A stretch of 63,662 nt of DNA from Dyadobacter linearis. Lineage in GTDB: Bacteria; Bacteroidota; Bacteroidia; Cytophagales; Spirosomataceae. The translations under genes and the position numbers were made by a program. The notes under the pieces are model-generated. The model was not told where the DNA came from and did no database searches. It saw nothing but the letters and a program-made list of their open reading frames with translations. Positions 8,814 through 17,159 of this stretch are shown piece after piece. Each line of letters begins with the position of its first letter. Position 1 is the first letter of the stretch. The stretch spans positions 1 to 63,662 of the forward strand of contig NZ_CAJRAU010000014.1 in NCBI RefSeq assembly GCF_907165045.1, read 5' to 3'.

Positions 8814-9452
8814 ATGCGAATTAGTAATCGTTTGATCAGGCAAAGAATATTTTTGGCCTTATTCATTGGCCTTCCTTTTTGGGCATCTGCCCAGCAGAAT
8901 GATAGTACTTTTGTGAAAGCAGTGTTTGGCCCAGCGAATCCTGAACTCCAAGAGCTGATGTCAGTCATTGGGATCGAAAAACATCACCTTGAACTGGATG
9001 ATCGCAGGCTGAAAGGCAAATTCATTCAATTAACGTATCAGGAGTATCGAAGTGGTGTGGCTCAGCCGGAAGTGAATTTAACCAGCCGGAAGGACCTTTT
9101 TCAACTAGATTCAACTGGTAAGATAGCTTTTGACGTCTACGCGCGGGCGATAGACGCTGTGACGCTTGAAGCCGTTTTCAGGTTTCCTCGAGTGGGACAA
9201 CGCAAACAGTTCAAGACCAAGGCGGGCCAAGCTGGCCAGTATAGCTTCCGAACGGATATTCTATTGTACCAAAACCAAAAAGCGAAGATTCCCATCGGCA
9301 AGACATTTACCTTTTTAGTGTATACGCTGCCTTATGAAAAAGACGGATATCTGCAATACTGTGCCCTTGCCCAGAGTCAAGTGCCTATTGAGGAATGGTA
9401 CAAGCGGTTTGGGATCAAACATTTTGTGGCCTACCAACTCCTTATCGAGTAG
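8814..9452 (+). CDS. secreted hypothetical protein
   Basis: 212 residues from the ATG at 8814, which gives a clean signal peptide: MRISNRLIRQRIFLALFIGLPFWASAQ. An earlier in-frame start at 8718 would run through a REP-like palindrome. The mature protein looks beta-rich (alternating stretches such as KFIQLTYQEYRSG, FTFLVYTLPYEKDGYLQYCAL). It is divergent from the kinase/regulator pair and shares its putative operator, so it is a likely target of that system. Family not recognised. Confidence 0.6.
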   Translation: MRISNRLIRQRIFLALFIGLPFWASAQQNDSTFVKAVFGPANPELQELMSVIGIEKHHLELDDRRLKGKFIQLTYQEYRSGVAQPEVNLTSRKDLFQLDSTGKIAFDVYARAIDAVTLEAVFRFPRVGQRKQFKTKAGQAGQYSFRTDILLYQNQKAKIPIGKTFTFLVYTLPYEKDGYLQYCALAQSQVPIEEWYKRFGIKHFVAYQLLIE

Positions 9453-9733
9453 CCGACGATCAAACTACATTAGATTTATTAGGCGGCTCAATTGTGAATT
9501 AATATTGACTGGGCAATGAACATTGACTGTTCCAGGTGTGCAACCGCTTTTGGTAGTTTCAAAATATCCCTCCTCCTTTTAAGAATACTTTGGGGGAAAG
9601 CTAACGTTTAACAGGCTTGATTTCATGCCTGACGGCTCACATGCCAACCGTCTCCCGCATTGAATTGGTAGTGTCAAGAGACCGAGGTTTTGTTAAACAT
9701 CTGATCGCCTTACGACCGACTTCCGAACCGAAG

Positions 9734-10843
9734 CTATTTAACATACAAACTTTTGTTTGTTTTCAAGTGCTCAATTAGCTGCCGAGATAGTTTAACTAGC
9801 TTATTCTGCGTAGTACCATCCGACTCATTAGCCATCAAAATGACGCCCAACTTTTGATCGGGATAGAATACGATATAGCTACTAAAACCAAAGGTGCCTC
9901 CTGTATGCCAGAGTTGGCGATCTCCAGTAGCGGTTTTTGTCACATGCCAATTTAGCCCGACAACATCTTGAGGTGTTTCAACCGTTTTCTGATGGCTGAG
10001 CTTTACTGCCTCGTTCGATTCGTTTATCTGAAATTCTAAATATTTGATCATATCAGACGTCGTTGAAGTAAGTCCGCCAACGGCTTGGCTATTTTGCATC
10101 GTGATGTAAGGCATTAGTCTTCCTTTCGCGTCATAACCACTCGCCATTGGGCGAGTTTGATTCGTAATAAAGGTTGTATAATCCATTTCTAATGGCTGGG
10201 TAATGTACTGTTCCACAAGCTTTTCTATCGGCTGCCGGTATACCTGTTCAAGAATGAGGGCCAATAACTGAGCCGCAACATTAGAGTGCCTAGGGTTGGT
10301 ACCGGGAGCTGCATTTAATTGAACTGAATGGAGATCCCGCAAGAAATCCTTTTGGGTATAGCTCTCCTGTATTTTCAGTAAAACATACGGAATCGAGTCA
10401 GGAGCTACCTTGGCGAAAACTTCTGGTTTATCGGGTAACCAGTTGGGAAGTTCTGAGGTCAAGTTTGCCAGATGGATCACTTTAATAGCCTGCCCTTGAT
10501 AGGCTAAATTGGGGTACTGATCGGCTAGATATTTACGAATGTCGTCATTCAGACTGAGTCTTTTTTCCAAGACAGCATTGGCTAGCAAGGTACTGATGAA
10601 TGTTTTGGTAATTGAGCCGATCTCATAAAGGGTGGTCGGAGTCGGTGATAGATTTATACCTCTTTTTGTGGTTCCAAAATTGTAATGTTCTTCTTTTCCA
10701 TTGTTAAAGACACCAATGGAAAGGCCAACCGCTTCCGGGGATTTGATAAACTCCGTTCCTAATCGTTGAATATAATCATCCTGGGTAAAAGCTGTACCTA
10801 CTCTTATTAATAACAGCAACAGACACAGGATGATAACTTTCAT
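9734..10843 (-). CDS. serine hydrolase, class C beta-lactamase / DD-peptidase fold
   Basis: 369 residues with a signal peptide (MKVIILCLLLLLIRVGTAFTQ). The SxxK motif is SITK at Ser77-Lys80 and the third motif is WHTGGTFGFSS near the C terminus. The second motif, normally Tyr-x-Asn, reads His186-Ser-Asn (PRHSNVA), so the usual catalytic tyrosine is replaced by histidine. The family includes beta-lactamases, esterases and D-aminopeptidases, and sequence alone does not settle the substrate. Probably periplasmic. Single gene. Confidence 0.88.
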   Translation of the reverse strand: MKVIILCLLLLLIRVGTAFTQDDYIQRLGTEFIKSPEAVGLSIGVFNNGKEEHYNFGTTKRGINLSPTPTTLYEIGSITKTFISTLLANAVLEKRLSLNDDIRKYLADQYPNLAYQGQAIKVIHLANLTSELPNWLPDKPEVFAKVAPDSIPYVLLKIQESYTQKDFLRDLHSVQLNAAPGTNPRHSNVAAQLLALILEQVYRQPIEKLVEQYITQPLEMDYTTFITNQTRPMASGYDAKGRLMPYITMQNSQAVGGLTSTTSDMIKYLEFQINESNEAVKLSHQKTVETPQDVVGLNWHVTKTATGDRQLWHTGGTFGFSSYIVFYPDQKLGVILMANESDGTTQNKLVKLSRQLIEHLKTNKSLYVK

Positions 10844-10984
10844 ACTAATAAAAGCTTGTCGATGAATTTGGTAGAATGTAATTCAAACGAACTTACTTTA
10901 TTTGTTGCAATTATGATAATCTCAGTTAATCCCGGTTTCGAGATACAGTTTTAATCAACCGGCAGCATCATTTCTGGTTTCCAT

Positions 10985-11150
10985 TTCTGCTCCTTCTATT
11001 CATGTGCTAACCACACATCCATCAGATTCAAATCAATCAACGGTTGGCAGGTCAACCGCTTGAGCTACTCGCCTCATTCTGCGCCTATGGTTCCCATGTC
11101 ACCGATATACTTTTGGCAGGAAGTAGATGCCAAAAAATGCCCGGCCTTTT
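10985..11150. repeat. degenerate dispersed repeat, copy 5
   Basis: Intergenic stretch 10844-11231. Contains GATTCAAATCAATCAACGGT, a CGGTTG-6-CAACCG hairpin (reverse strand), CCTCATTCTGCGCCTATGG and TTTTGGCAG. Similar block order to 3960-4105, and the CCTATGGTT block is shared with copies 1 and 3. No gene seen. Confidence 0.45.
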
Positions 11151-11231
11151 CTGCGACAGGGACATACAGTGATTGAATAGCTATATTTGTACTGGTTCGA
11201 CCAATGCTCCTCATTAGCATTTTGTCATTCA

Positions 11232-11909
11232 ATGTTAATTCGATTTCATGCTGTGAAAAATCTATTGATAGCCGTTTTATTGCTTCAATCCTGTGGCAAA
11301 AGTTCAGATGAATTACCCATTCTTGGGGAAAGGGATGTTATTGTAAGAAGCATAGGAGGTAAGCAGGTATCGGACACTATATATCATAGAATACCGTCAT
11401 TCAAATTTCTAGATCAAAACCATAAGACGGTGACGAACAAAGATCTAGCAGGAAAAATCTACGTTGCAGACTTCTTCTTTACTACATGTCCGGGTATTTG
11501 TCCGGTTATGGAGAAACAGATGCTGAGGGTTTATAAAAAATTTAAAGCCGATGATCGATTAAAAATCTTATCGCATACGATAGATCCAGAGCATGATACG
11601 CCAGAGCGTTTAGGAGCTTATGCACAAGATTTAGGGGTAACGGATGATCAATGGCTTTTCTTAACTGGGGTGAAGGAGGATATTTATAGAATTGCGCAGC
11701 AAGGTTATTTGTCTGTTGCTGCCGAAGATAGCGCAGCAGAAGGAGGATTTATTCATAAGGGCTACTTTGTTTTGGTTGACTCGGATCGACGTATACGAGG
11801 TATGTATGATGGTACGACGGAAGATGACGTCGATCGGCTAATTTCAGATATTAAATTACTTCTCAATACAATACAGCAAAGAACAGGGAATAAGCGCCCT
11901 ATTAGATAG
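11232..11909 (+). CDS. SCO1/SenC family copper lipoprotein
   Basis: 225 residues from the ATG at 11232; a TTG 45 bases earlier is possible but lies outside the signal. Lipobox LLLQSC follows a short hydrophobic stretch, so the protein is anchored in a membrane. The thioredoxin-like domain carries CPGICP (the CxxxC copper site) and the distal His in FIHKGYF, with the DPEHDTPE block typical of SCO1. The family delivers copper to the CuA site of cytochrome c oxidase or handles redox in the periplasm. No oxidase genes are nearby, so its role here is unclear. Confidence 0.88.
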   Translation: MLIRFHAVKNLLIAVLLLQSCGKSSDELPILGERDVIVRSIGGKQVSDTIYHRIPSFKFLDQNHKTVTNKDLAGKIYVADFFFTTCPGICPVMEKQMLRVYKKFKADDRLKILSHTIDPEHDTPERLGAYAQDLGVTDDQWLFLTGVKEDIYRIAQQGYLSVAAEDSAAEGGFIHKGYFVLVDSDRRIRGMYDGTTEDDVDRLISDIKLLLNTIQQRTGNKRPIR

Positions 11910-11915
11910 AGCATC

Positions 11916-12044
11916 CGTAAACAAGTGAAAAATGAATTGGCCGCCGGTTGGATCGATTTAACTAATGGCGTTAAGCCCAATGAACCTGCCTTTTTGCTCA
12001 CTGATTTGGTTTCTCGCCAGGCTCAAAAAGCCATGACTTCCTGA
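11916..12044 (+). pseudogene. short in-frame coding remnant after the SCO1 stop
   Basis: In the same frame as SCO1 and directly after its TAG (11907-11909), 43 sense codons run to TGA at 12042. The peptide KNELAAGWIDLTNGVKPNEP... with a tail LVSRQAQKAMTS looks like a coding tail rather than noise, but has no ATG start. It may be a remnant of another gene fused at the plasmid boundary. Family not recognised. Confidence 0.3.
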
Positions 12045-13563
12045 GCCTGCCTACTTTTTCTCTGTTGGGCTGATTTTTACCTTTAGAGGTAAAAAAATGT
12101 GGTTTAAAAAGTATGGTCAGCAATTATTCGTTCAAAGTATTATTGATCTAGTCTTATTGAGCCATGGAACTTATACTTTGGGGGGGTGGGCATATTTCGT
12201 TTGGGTACGCTACGTACAAGGATATACTATCCATGGTTTTTTCAGATTGCATTTAAGCTTGGAAGCTCCGAGGTATAATTTGGTAACTATTCTATATTAG
12301 AACGGCATCGAAACCAGTGCTTGATTTAGTGTTGTTTTATTCTATTCAATTATTCATTGGACTGTCAAAACATGTATTAGCATTGATAATTAGGATATAG
12401 AGTACATACATTATTTCGAGACTTACTCCCATATTTTCGGCATTTATACAATCACATAGAAACAGTACATCTTACTGTGTTGAAACCAATGCCGAAAACA
12501 GTACTGAAAACAGTGCTCAAACAATTCGCGTCTGAGTTGTCAACCTACTGATCAATAGTGTTTGTATAGTCATTGTACTTGGCAACTATAACAGTTTTAT
12601 AATTTATTGCCCCTCCCCTCCCCTCTCCTATTATTTTGCTAATTCGCCTAAGCGTGCAAGTCATTATCATTTTTTGACTATTGTGAGTACTGACTATGCA
12701 TATGCACTAGCGCCTAAATGCAGTGTTAGATTTTGAATGGACAGATACCCTTTGAACTTATTTAATATATTTATAAATTATATATATAATAATTGTTTTT
12801 ATACACATTTTTATAAGCCTTTGAATCCCTACTCCCTATGCCCTTCTCTCATTGGCGACTTTCGTAGCATGCAAATATTGACATTAGCCTGTTGAAGCCT
12901 TTTTTGGCACTTAAACGAGTACTGAATATAGCATGGGTTTATCTTGGATTCTTACTCGATCCAGTAAAATTCGTTTGTCTATTCATCTTTTTGACCCTCT
13001 CTTTTAATTATATCAACAGCTAGGATCAATCCTGCAAATTTTTCATTTTCCTGCGGCGTTTTCTCTTATTTAATACTGCATCTGATCTGCAATGATCATG
13101 TTTTCAGGGTATCATCGACAATCAATTCTTATCAATTAAGATAGTCAAGAATACAGTGCTAAAAAAAGTGCTACAATCAGTGTCTTATCTTACACTAAAG
13201 CTGATAGAGATTTCTTTGGTTATCAGCATCAATGCCGACATAGGATTGGATGCTGAGAGACTCACGTATGGTTAGTTTAGATGAAACTATCCTTTATATT
13301 TAAAAAAATCGAGGTGATGGATTTAGACTACGGTTTAGGCTCTACTGTAGCTTAAAAGTAATGGGTTAACTAGTACCAAAACCAGTGCTAGAATGTCCAT
13401 TTTATTGATCTTAAAAATTAATATATTGATTATTAGATATTTAACAACTATCTTATATCATAGAACAGTGTTGAAATCAGCACTGAAAACCACACTTGAT
13501 ATAGCATTTGTTTTTGTGTAAGACTTTGCATTAATTGCGGCATAATTTTTAACACAGAAACCA
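12045..13563. repeat. AT-rich region with clusters of 12-bp-phased CAGTGCT repeats
   Basis: No convincing gene in 1.5 kb. The 7-mer CAGTGCT or close variants recurs with an exact 12-base period in clusters starting at: 12315, 12327; 12463, 12475, 12487, 12499, 12511; 13154, 13166, 13178; 13371, 13383; 13466, 13478, 13490. A typical unit is GAAAACAGTGCT. A further copy (CAGTGGT) overlaps the parA start at 13562. The same array continues downstream of the partition genes (14471-14572). Location and phasing suggest a plasmid centromere and/or operator for the small DNA-binding partner of ParA. Confidence 0.65.
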
Positions 13564-14226
13564 GTGGTAATATCATTCAATTCAATAAAGGGTGGGGTAG
13601 GCAAAAGTACCCTTGCCACAGCAATGGCTGGCTGGCTGGCAAGCCAAGGTAGAGATGTGTTGCTTGTTGATGGCGATGATCAGGAAACATCTTCTGACTT
13701 TACAGCTTGGCGAGAGCAAACACTTGGAAATACTGGGTATACTTTGGTCAATATGACTGGCGCAAATCTTCGGAAACAAGTCGAAGCTATGAAGCCCAAA
13801 TATGACCATATCATAATTGACACTGGGGGGAGGGATACAACTAGCCAGCGCGCAGCATTATCTGTTGCTGATGTATCTATGATACCATTTGTCCCACGTA
13901 GTTTTGACCTTTGGACTATTACCAAAGTAACAGATCTTATTGACGAAATCCAATCAATCCGAGCTGAGCCACTAATCGCCTACACTTTTTTGAGCCGGGC
14001 TGATATTCGCAGTGCTGACAATCGCGACGTTGCTGACGCTCTTTCGAAAATTTCACAATTAACGTATTTGGCCTATCCAATTAGCAACCGCAAGGCTATA
14101 AGCAATGCCGCTGGCCTAGGGTTAACACCGTTTGAAGGAGAAAACATTGATCGTAAAGCAACTAAGGAAATAGAAGATTTATTTAACCGTGTTCTAAATG
14201 GCAACGACATTACCGCCACCGCGTAA
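13564..14226 (+). CDS. parA: ParA-type plasmid partition ATPase
   Basis: 220 residues with GTG as the only sensible start (an in-frame stop lies at 13543). The deviant Walker A is KGGVGKS at about residues 9-15, the A' region gives DGDDQETSSDF and Walker B gives HIIIDTGG. Short, lacking an N-terminal HTH, as in type Ib ParA proteins that pair with ribbon-helix-helix partners. Its role would be to segregate the plasmid. It overlaps the next gene by 29 bases and is preceded and followed by the 12-bp repeat arrays. Confidence 0.9.
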   Translation: MVISFNSIKGGVGKSTLATAMAGWLASQGRDVLLVDGDDQETSSDFTAWREQTLGNTGYTLVNMTGANLRKQVEAMKPKYDHIIIDTGGRDTTSQRAALSVADVSMIPFVPRSFDLWTITKVTDLIDEIQSIRAEPLIAYTFLSRADIRSADNRDVADALSKISQLTYLAYPISNRKAISNAAGLGLTPFEGENIDRKATKEIEDLFNRVLNGNDITATA

Positions 14227-14473
14227 GGCAAAAGTGACTGAGGCTGATATAGAAGCAGTCATCAATAAAGGAGGAAGTACAATTAAAGATACCGCTTCCA
14301 GTGATCCTGAAAAGGCAAAGCATATTAATGTGCGGCTAACGGGGCAAATTATTAGCGAAATAGACATTCGCAGACTAAAGCGCCCACGTAGGCCAGGTTC
14401 GCCAAAGCCAGGAATAAGTATCCACGATTGGATTGTTGAAGCTGTTTTGGAGAAGCTACAAAGTGAAAAATAG
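14198..14473 (+). CDS. small ParB-like partition partner (probable ribbon-helix-helix)
   Basis: 91 residues, overlapping parA by 29 bases, which implies coupled translation. A basic, flexible N terminus is followed by KHINVRLTGQIISEIDIRRLKR...ISIHDWIVEAVLEKL, a beta-strand plus two helices pattern expected of a ribbon-helix-helix fold. Such ParG/omega-like proteins bind arrays of short phased repeats and stimulate ParA. The adjacent CAGTGCT arrays are the likely target. Function inferred from context and fold pattern. Confidence 0.7.
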   Translation: MATTLPPPRKAKVTEADIEAVINKGGSTIKDTASSDPEKAKHINVRLTGQIISEIDIRRLKRPRRPGSPKPGISIHDWIVEAVLEKLQSEK

Positions 14474-14572
14474 TGCTAATTTCTGTATTATAAACAGTGT
14501 TATAAATTGTGCTAAATGCCTACTATAAACAGTAGTAAAAATAGTGCTAGAAGTAGTGCTGAAATCGGTGTA
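14471..14572. repeat. nine 12-bp-phased repeats upstream of rep
   Basis: CAGTGCT-like 7-mers begin at 14471, 14483, 14495, 14507, 14519, 14530, 14542, 14554 and 14566, filling the gap between the partition genes and the rep start codon. Best copies are TAGTGCT (14471, 14542, 14554) and CAGTGTT (14495). They probably include the rep promoter, so binding would link partition and replication control. Confidence 0.65.
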
Positions 14573-14574
14573 TT

Positions 14575-15708
14575 ATGGAGGAAAAAGAAAATGCCCCTAG
14601 GGGGACCATCATTAATGATAATTCACAATCCGACTTTTTCCTGAGTCGAATTGACAGAAGTGTTGCTGATAATCTCAATGACATAAGGAAATCATTTGGA
14701 GAAGATGCCGGAATAGTAAAAGACTTCATTGTATTCATTAGCAAGAATCTTAAGAAGGATCTCTTTGGGTATACCAAATTTACACTAAAGGATTTTTGTA
14801 AGGAGTCAGGACGCAATAGGCAGGACCTGGCAAGGAAACATCCATATTTTTTAGCTAATCCTAAGGCTATAATTCCAGAATATTTTGGGCATGAATTTGT
14901 TTCTGTTTTTGATTACGCACTTTTTAATATGCTTCAAAAGAATATAATCTTTGCCAAATCATATGTTGTCAACACCAGGAATGAGGTAATCCAACTGAAG
15001 AATTTCCCAATCCTTAAGGATATTAGACTTAACCTGAATCGTCAATCGAATACAATAAAGATCTACGAGATCAGAATTTCGGATGAGTGGCTAGACGGCT
15101 TTATCAGCCGATACTATACCATAGAAACAAATGGATACCCAAAAATTGGGAAGGGGAGGGGAGGGGATGGCCGGAAAAGCTTATATCTGATTCTTCAAAG
15201 GACAAGGCATCAACTTCTTAGTCAAAGGGAAACGACAGCACGGTTTTCAGTAGATTACTTGGCCGATTTGGCGGAGCTAGTGGTTGAGGAAAATCGGTTT
15301 AGAAAAAAGTCGTTAAAAAGAATACTTGATTTTTTTCAAGAAAAGGGAGACTTTCCCTTTTCATATAGATTTGTAAAGGGAGATCCATCTAAAGCTTATC
15401 AAGAAGAGTACTGGGTAGAACTAGATTTCTCAAGTTCAGTGAACATTATATCTTTATCAGAAAAAAGAGGAGACCACTTATTCTACAATTCGTTAATTGT
15501 CGAACTCAGGAATGTTTTTAATTCAAAGCATTCAAAGGTAGCAATCAAAGACGAAACAGATGTCTTTCAACGCTGGCTGACTAATGCGGATGCAGATACG
15601 GATACAAAAATTGAAATTCTAGTTTCTGCGTATTATAAGGCTTACAATCAACAAATTACAAAAATACAGGCTAAAAAATATATTAGAGATGGCTTTTTAA
15701 GTAAGTAG
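14575..15708 (+). CDS. plasmid replication initiator protein
   Basis: 377 residues. The layout fits an iteron-binding initiator with two winged-helix domains (the Rep_3/RepB-like group of Bacteroidota): an N-terminal part with FTLKDFCKESGRNRQDLARKHP, a middle strand-rich section, and a second winged-helix region with FSVDYLADLAELVVEENRFRKKSLKRILDFFQEKG. It lies directly between the 12-bp repeats and twelve direct iterons, as expected for an initiator next to its origin. No single diagnostic motif settles the family, so the call leans on context. Confidence 0.8.
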   Translation: MEEKENAPRGTIINDNSQSDFFLSRIDRSVADNLNDIRKSFGEDAGIVKDFIVFISKNLKKDLFGYTKFTLKDFCKESGRNRQDLARKHPYFLANPKAIIPEYFGHEFVSVFDYALFNMLQKNIIFAKSYVVNTRNEVIQLKNFPILKDIRLNLNRQSNTIKIYEIRISDEWLDGFISRYYTIETNGYPKIGKGRGGDGRKSLYLILQRTRHQLLSQRETTARFSVDYLADLAELVVEENRFRKKSLKRILDFFQEKGDFPFSYRFVKGDPSKAYQEEYWVELDFSSSVNIISLSEKRGDHLFYNSLIVELRNVFNSKHSKVAIKDETDVFQRWLTNADADTDTKIEILVSAYYKAYNQQITKIQAKKYIRDGFLSK

Positions 15709-15711
15709 TGC

Positions 15712-16193
15712 TGTCGAATATTGCCACAACTGAAAAATCAATGTCATTCATGTAGCCCAGAGTTAAGGGTTGAATGGCTTTGCTGTCGAGTATTGGCTCA
15801 TTTTAAGGAATAGCTAACATTCTAACTACTTCATACTAGCCTTAAAAAGCATAACTTGATTTGCATTGGAAATTAATATGTGATGATGGAAATTGCTGTC
15901 GAGTGCTGCCACAAGTACCATAATATTTAAAATACGGAATACGCTAAGTCTGTTTGCTGTCGAGTATTGCCACAAACTTGTCGAGTATAGGAACGTTACT
16001 GTCGAGTATTGCCACATTACTGTCGAGTATTGCCACTTTGCTGTCTACTATCGCCTCATAGAAGTGGCTTGCTGTCGATCTCTGCCCCATTGTTGTCGAG
16101 TATTGCCACAGACTGAAGAGTGTTGTCGAGTGCTGCCACATCAAATATGGGCTTTGAGCGCATTCTGCAAGGATTACTGTCGAGTATTGCCAC
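15712..16193. repeat. twelve direct iterons (origin of replication)
   Basis: The 16-mer TGTCGAGTATTGCCAC or a close variant begins at 15712, 15784, 15897, 15958, 15979, 16000, 16021, 16042, 16073, 16094, 16124 and 16178, all on the same strand. Five consecutive copies (15958 to 16042) are spaced exactly 21 bases, two DNA turns; the following gaps are 31, 21 and 30. Copies at 15784, 15979, 16042 and 16073 are degenerate. This is a typical iteron oriV directly after the initiator gene. Confidence 0.88.
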
Positions 16194-16230
16194 CATATAT
16201 ATAGATATTATAAAAACTTATATTATGAAA
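16194..16230. other. AT-rich stretch beside the iterons (possible unwinding element)
   Basis: Immediately after the last iteron the sequence is almost pure A/T (ATATATATAGATATTATAAA and on). An AT-rich unwinding element beside the iterons is normal for such origins. Inference from position and composition. Confidence 0.45.
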
Positions 16231-16820
16231 AATCAAATCGGTATTCGCTCCTACGTCACTCATAGCATGTATTATTAGCCTACACACAAGGGCGGCTTGC
16301 GTCGCTTCGCGCACGCTAAAAAGGTCATTTGGGGTGTTGTATTTGCTACACTCATTTTTGCCTAATTATCGTAACCAAATAGAGCTGTGAAAACGAGTAG
16401 CAGATAAATAACGAGGGATTGATCAACTAAGTTTTTAGTTATTTTGTTTTTACACTGTCTGCGCCTTTTTGTCAGTTTTTAATAGTTAAAATGCAAGTGT
16501 TCCACGCAATCAAAAATACCGTTAACCCTTGATACCTAGTGCTTAGCCTGGCTACAAAATATCATGAGGATGAAATAAAAGTATGCTACGGATTATAAGG
16601 ATTAGCAGCCTTCCGAAGATTATTTAAACACCCGTTGTGCGGTTAGTAAAAGAGTGCATGTTTAATTCTTCCGGCTGGTTTAGCTTGACAGTGAATTGAT
16701 CGCTTTCAGGATAGAGACAGAGGTAATTTTGGTAACGATTGGGGCAAATGGTCCTTCTGGTCTTGGCGTAATTTCGTTTGGGCAATTGCTGATCGCAAAT
16801 CTGAGAGAAAAGGGTTTCGA
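16231..16820. other. intergenic, nothing firm
   Basis: No supported gene. A short minus-strand reading from about 16800 to 16624 (ending in LNMHSFTNRTTGV) follows the transposase remnant in another frame and might be its eroded tail. Confidence 0.3.
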
Positions 16821-17093
16821 TTATTTACGTGTTTTCCGTCGTTGATAATTCCATAGGTTTTTAATATTCATATTGGCTTTCAATGGTGTTATCATTTTGT
16901 AGACAGCTTGTTCGGCAGAGCGAGTTGCTGACCAGCTGAAATATAACTCACGACCAGCAAGTAGCTCACATTCAGGAAGATTATGATGTTTCAAGAACGG
17001 AATATATTGAGAATCATGCATGCTTGCGGTGGTCATACCGGCTGCAAATGGAAAGCCACTTTTAGAAATCACCAGGCATACCGATTCGATCAT
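16821..17093 (-). pseudogene. DDE transposase fragment (IS5/IS4-like), probable
   Basis: 90 codons. The segment SKSGFPFAAGMTTASMHDSQYIPFLKH resembles the part of IS5/IS4-type transposases after the first catalytic Asp (G-x-T-x-A-x-x-HDSQ). Neither the first nor the second catalytic aspartate region nor a full-length frame is present, so this is a remnant. It abuts, on the other strand, the point where the neighbouring primase gene loses its N terminus, suggesting that an insertion caused both truncations. Confidence 0.4.
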
Positions 17094-17159
17094 AGGGCCG
17101 TCCCGTCTTTTCAGAAAGTCTGCGTCGCCTCCTGTTATAGGTTAGTGGAGTTAAAAAAA

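Noticed and set aside
11020..11090. tRNA-like sequence on the minus strand (GAGTAGCTCAAGCGGTTGA)
   Set aside because: D-arm resemblance only; no acceptor stem, anticodon arm or T-arm pairing can be built.
3286..11150. Integron cassette array with attC-like sites between small genes
   Set aside because: No tyrosine integrase in the window, genes point in both directions, and no consistent RYYYAAC/GTTRRRY core pairs were found in the repeats.
12097..12300. 67-codon plus-strand frame
   Set aside because: No homology, no start context, composition like surrounding AT-rich noncoding DNA.
15712..16193. Possible CRISPR array
   Set aside because: Repeats are 16 bases with spacing mostly 5 bases, degenerate, and directly behind a replication initiator; these are iterons.
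15893..16204. Open frame of 103 codons over the iterons, with repeated VEYCH units
   Set aside because: The repeats in the peptide are just the translated 21-bp iteron spacing; no start context or homology.
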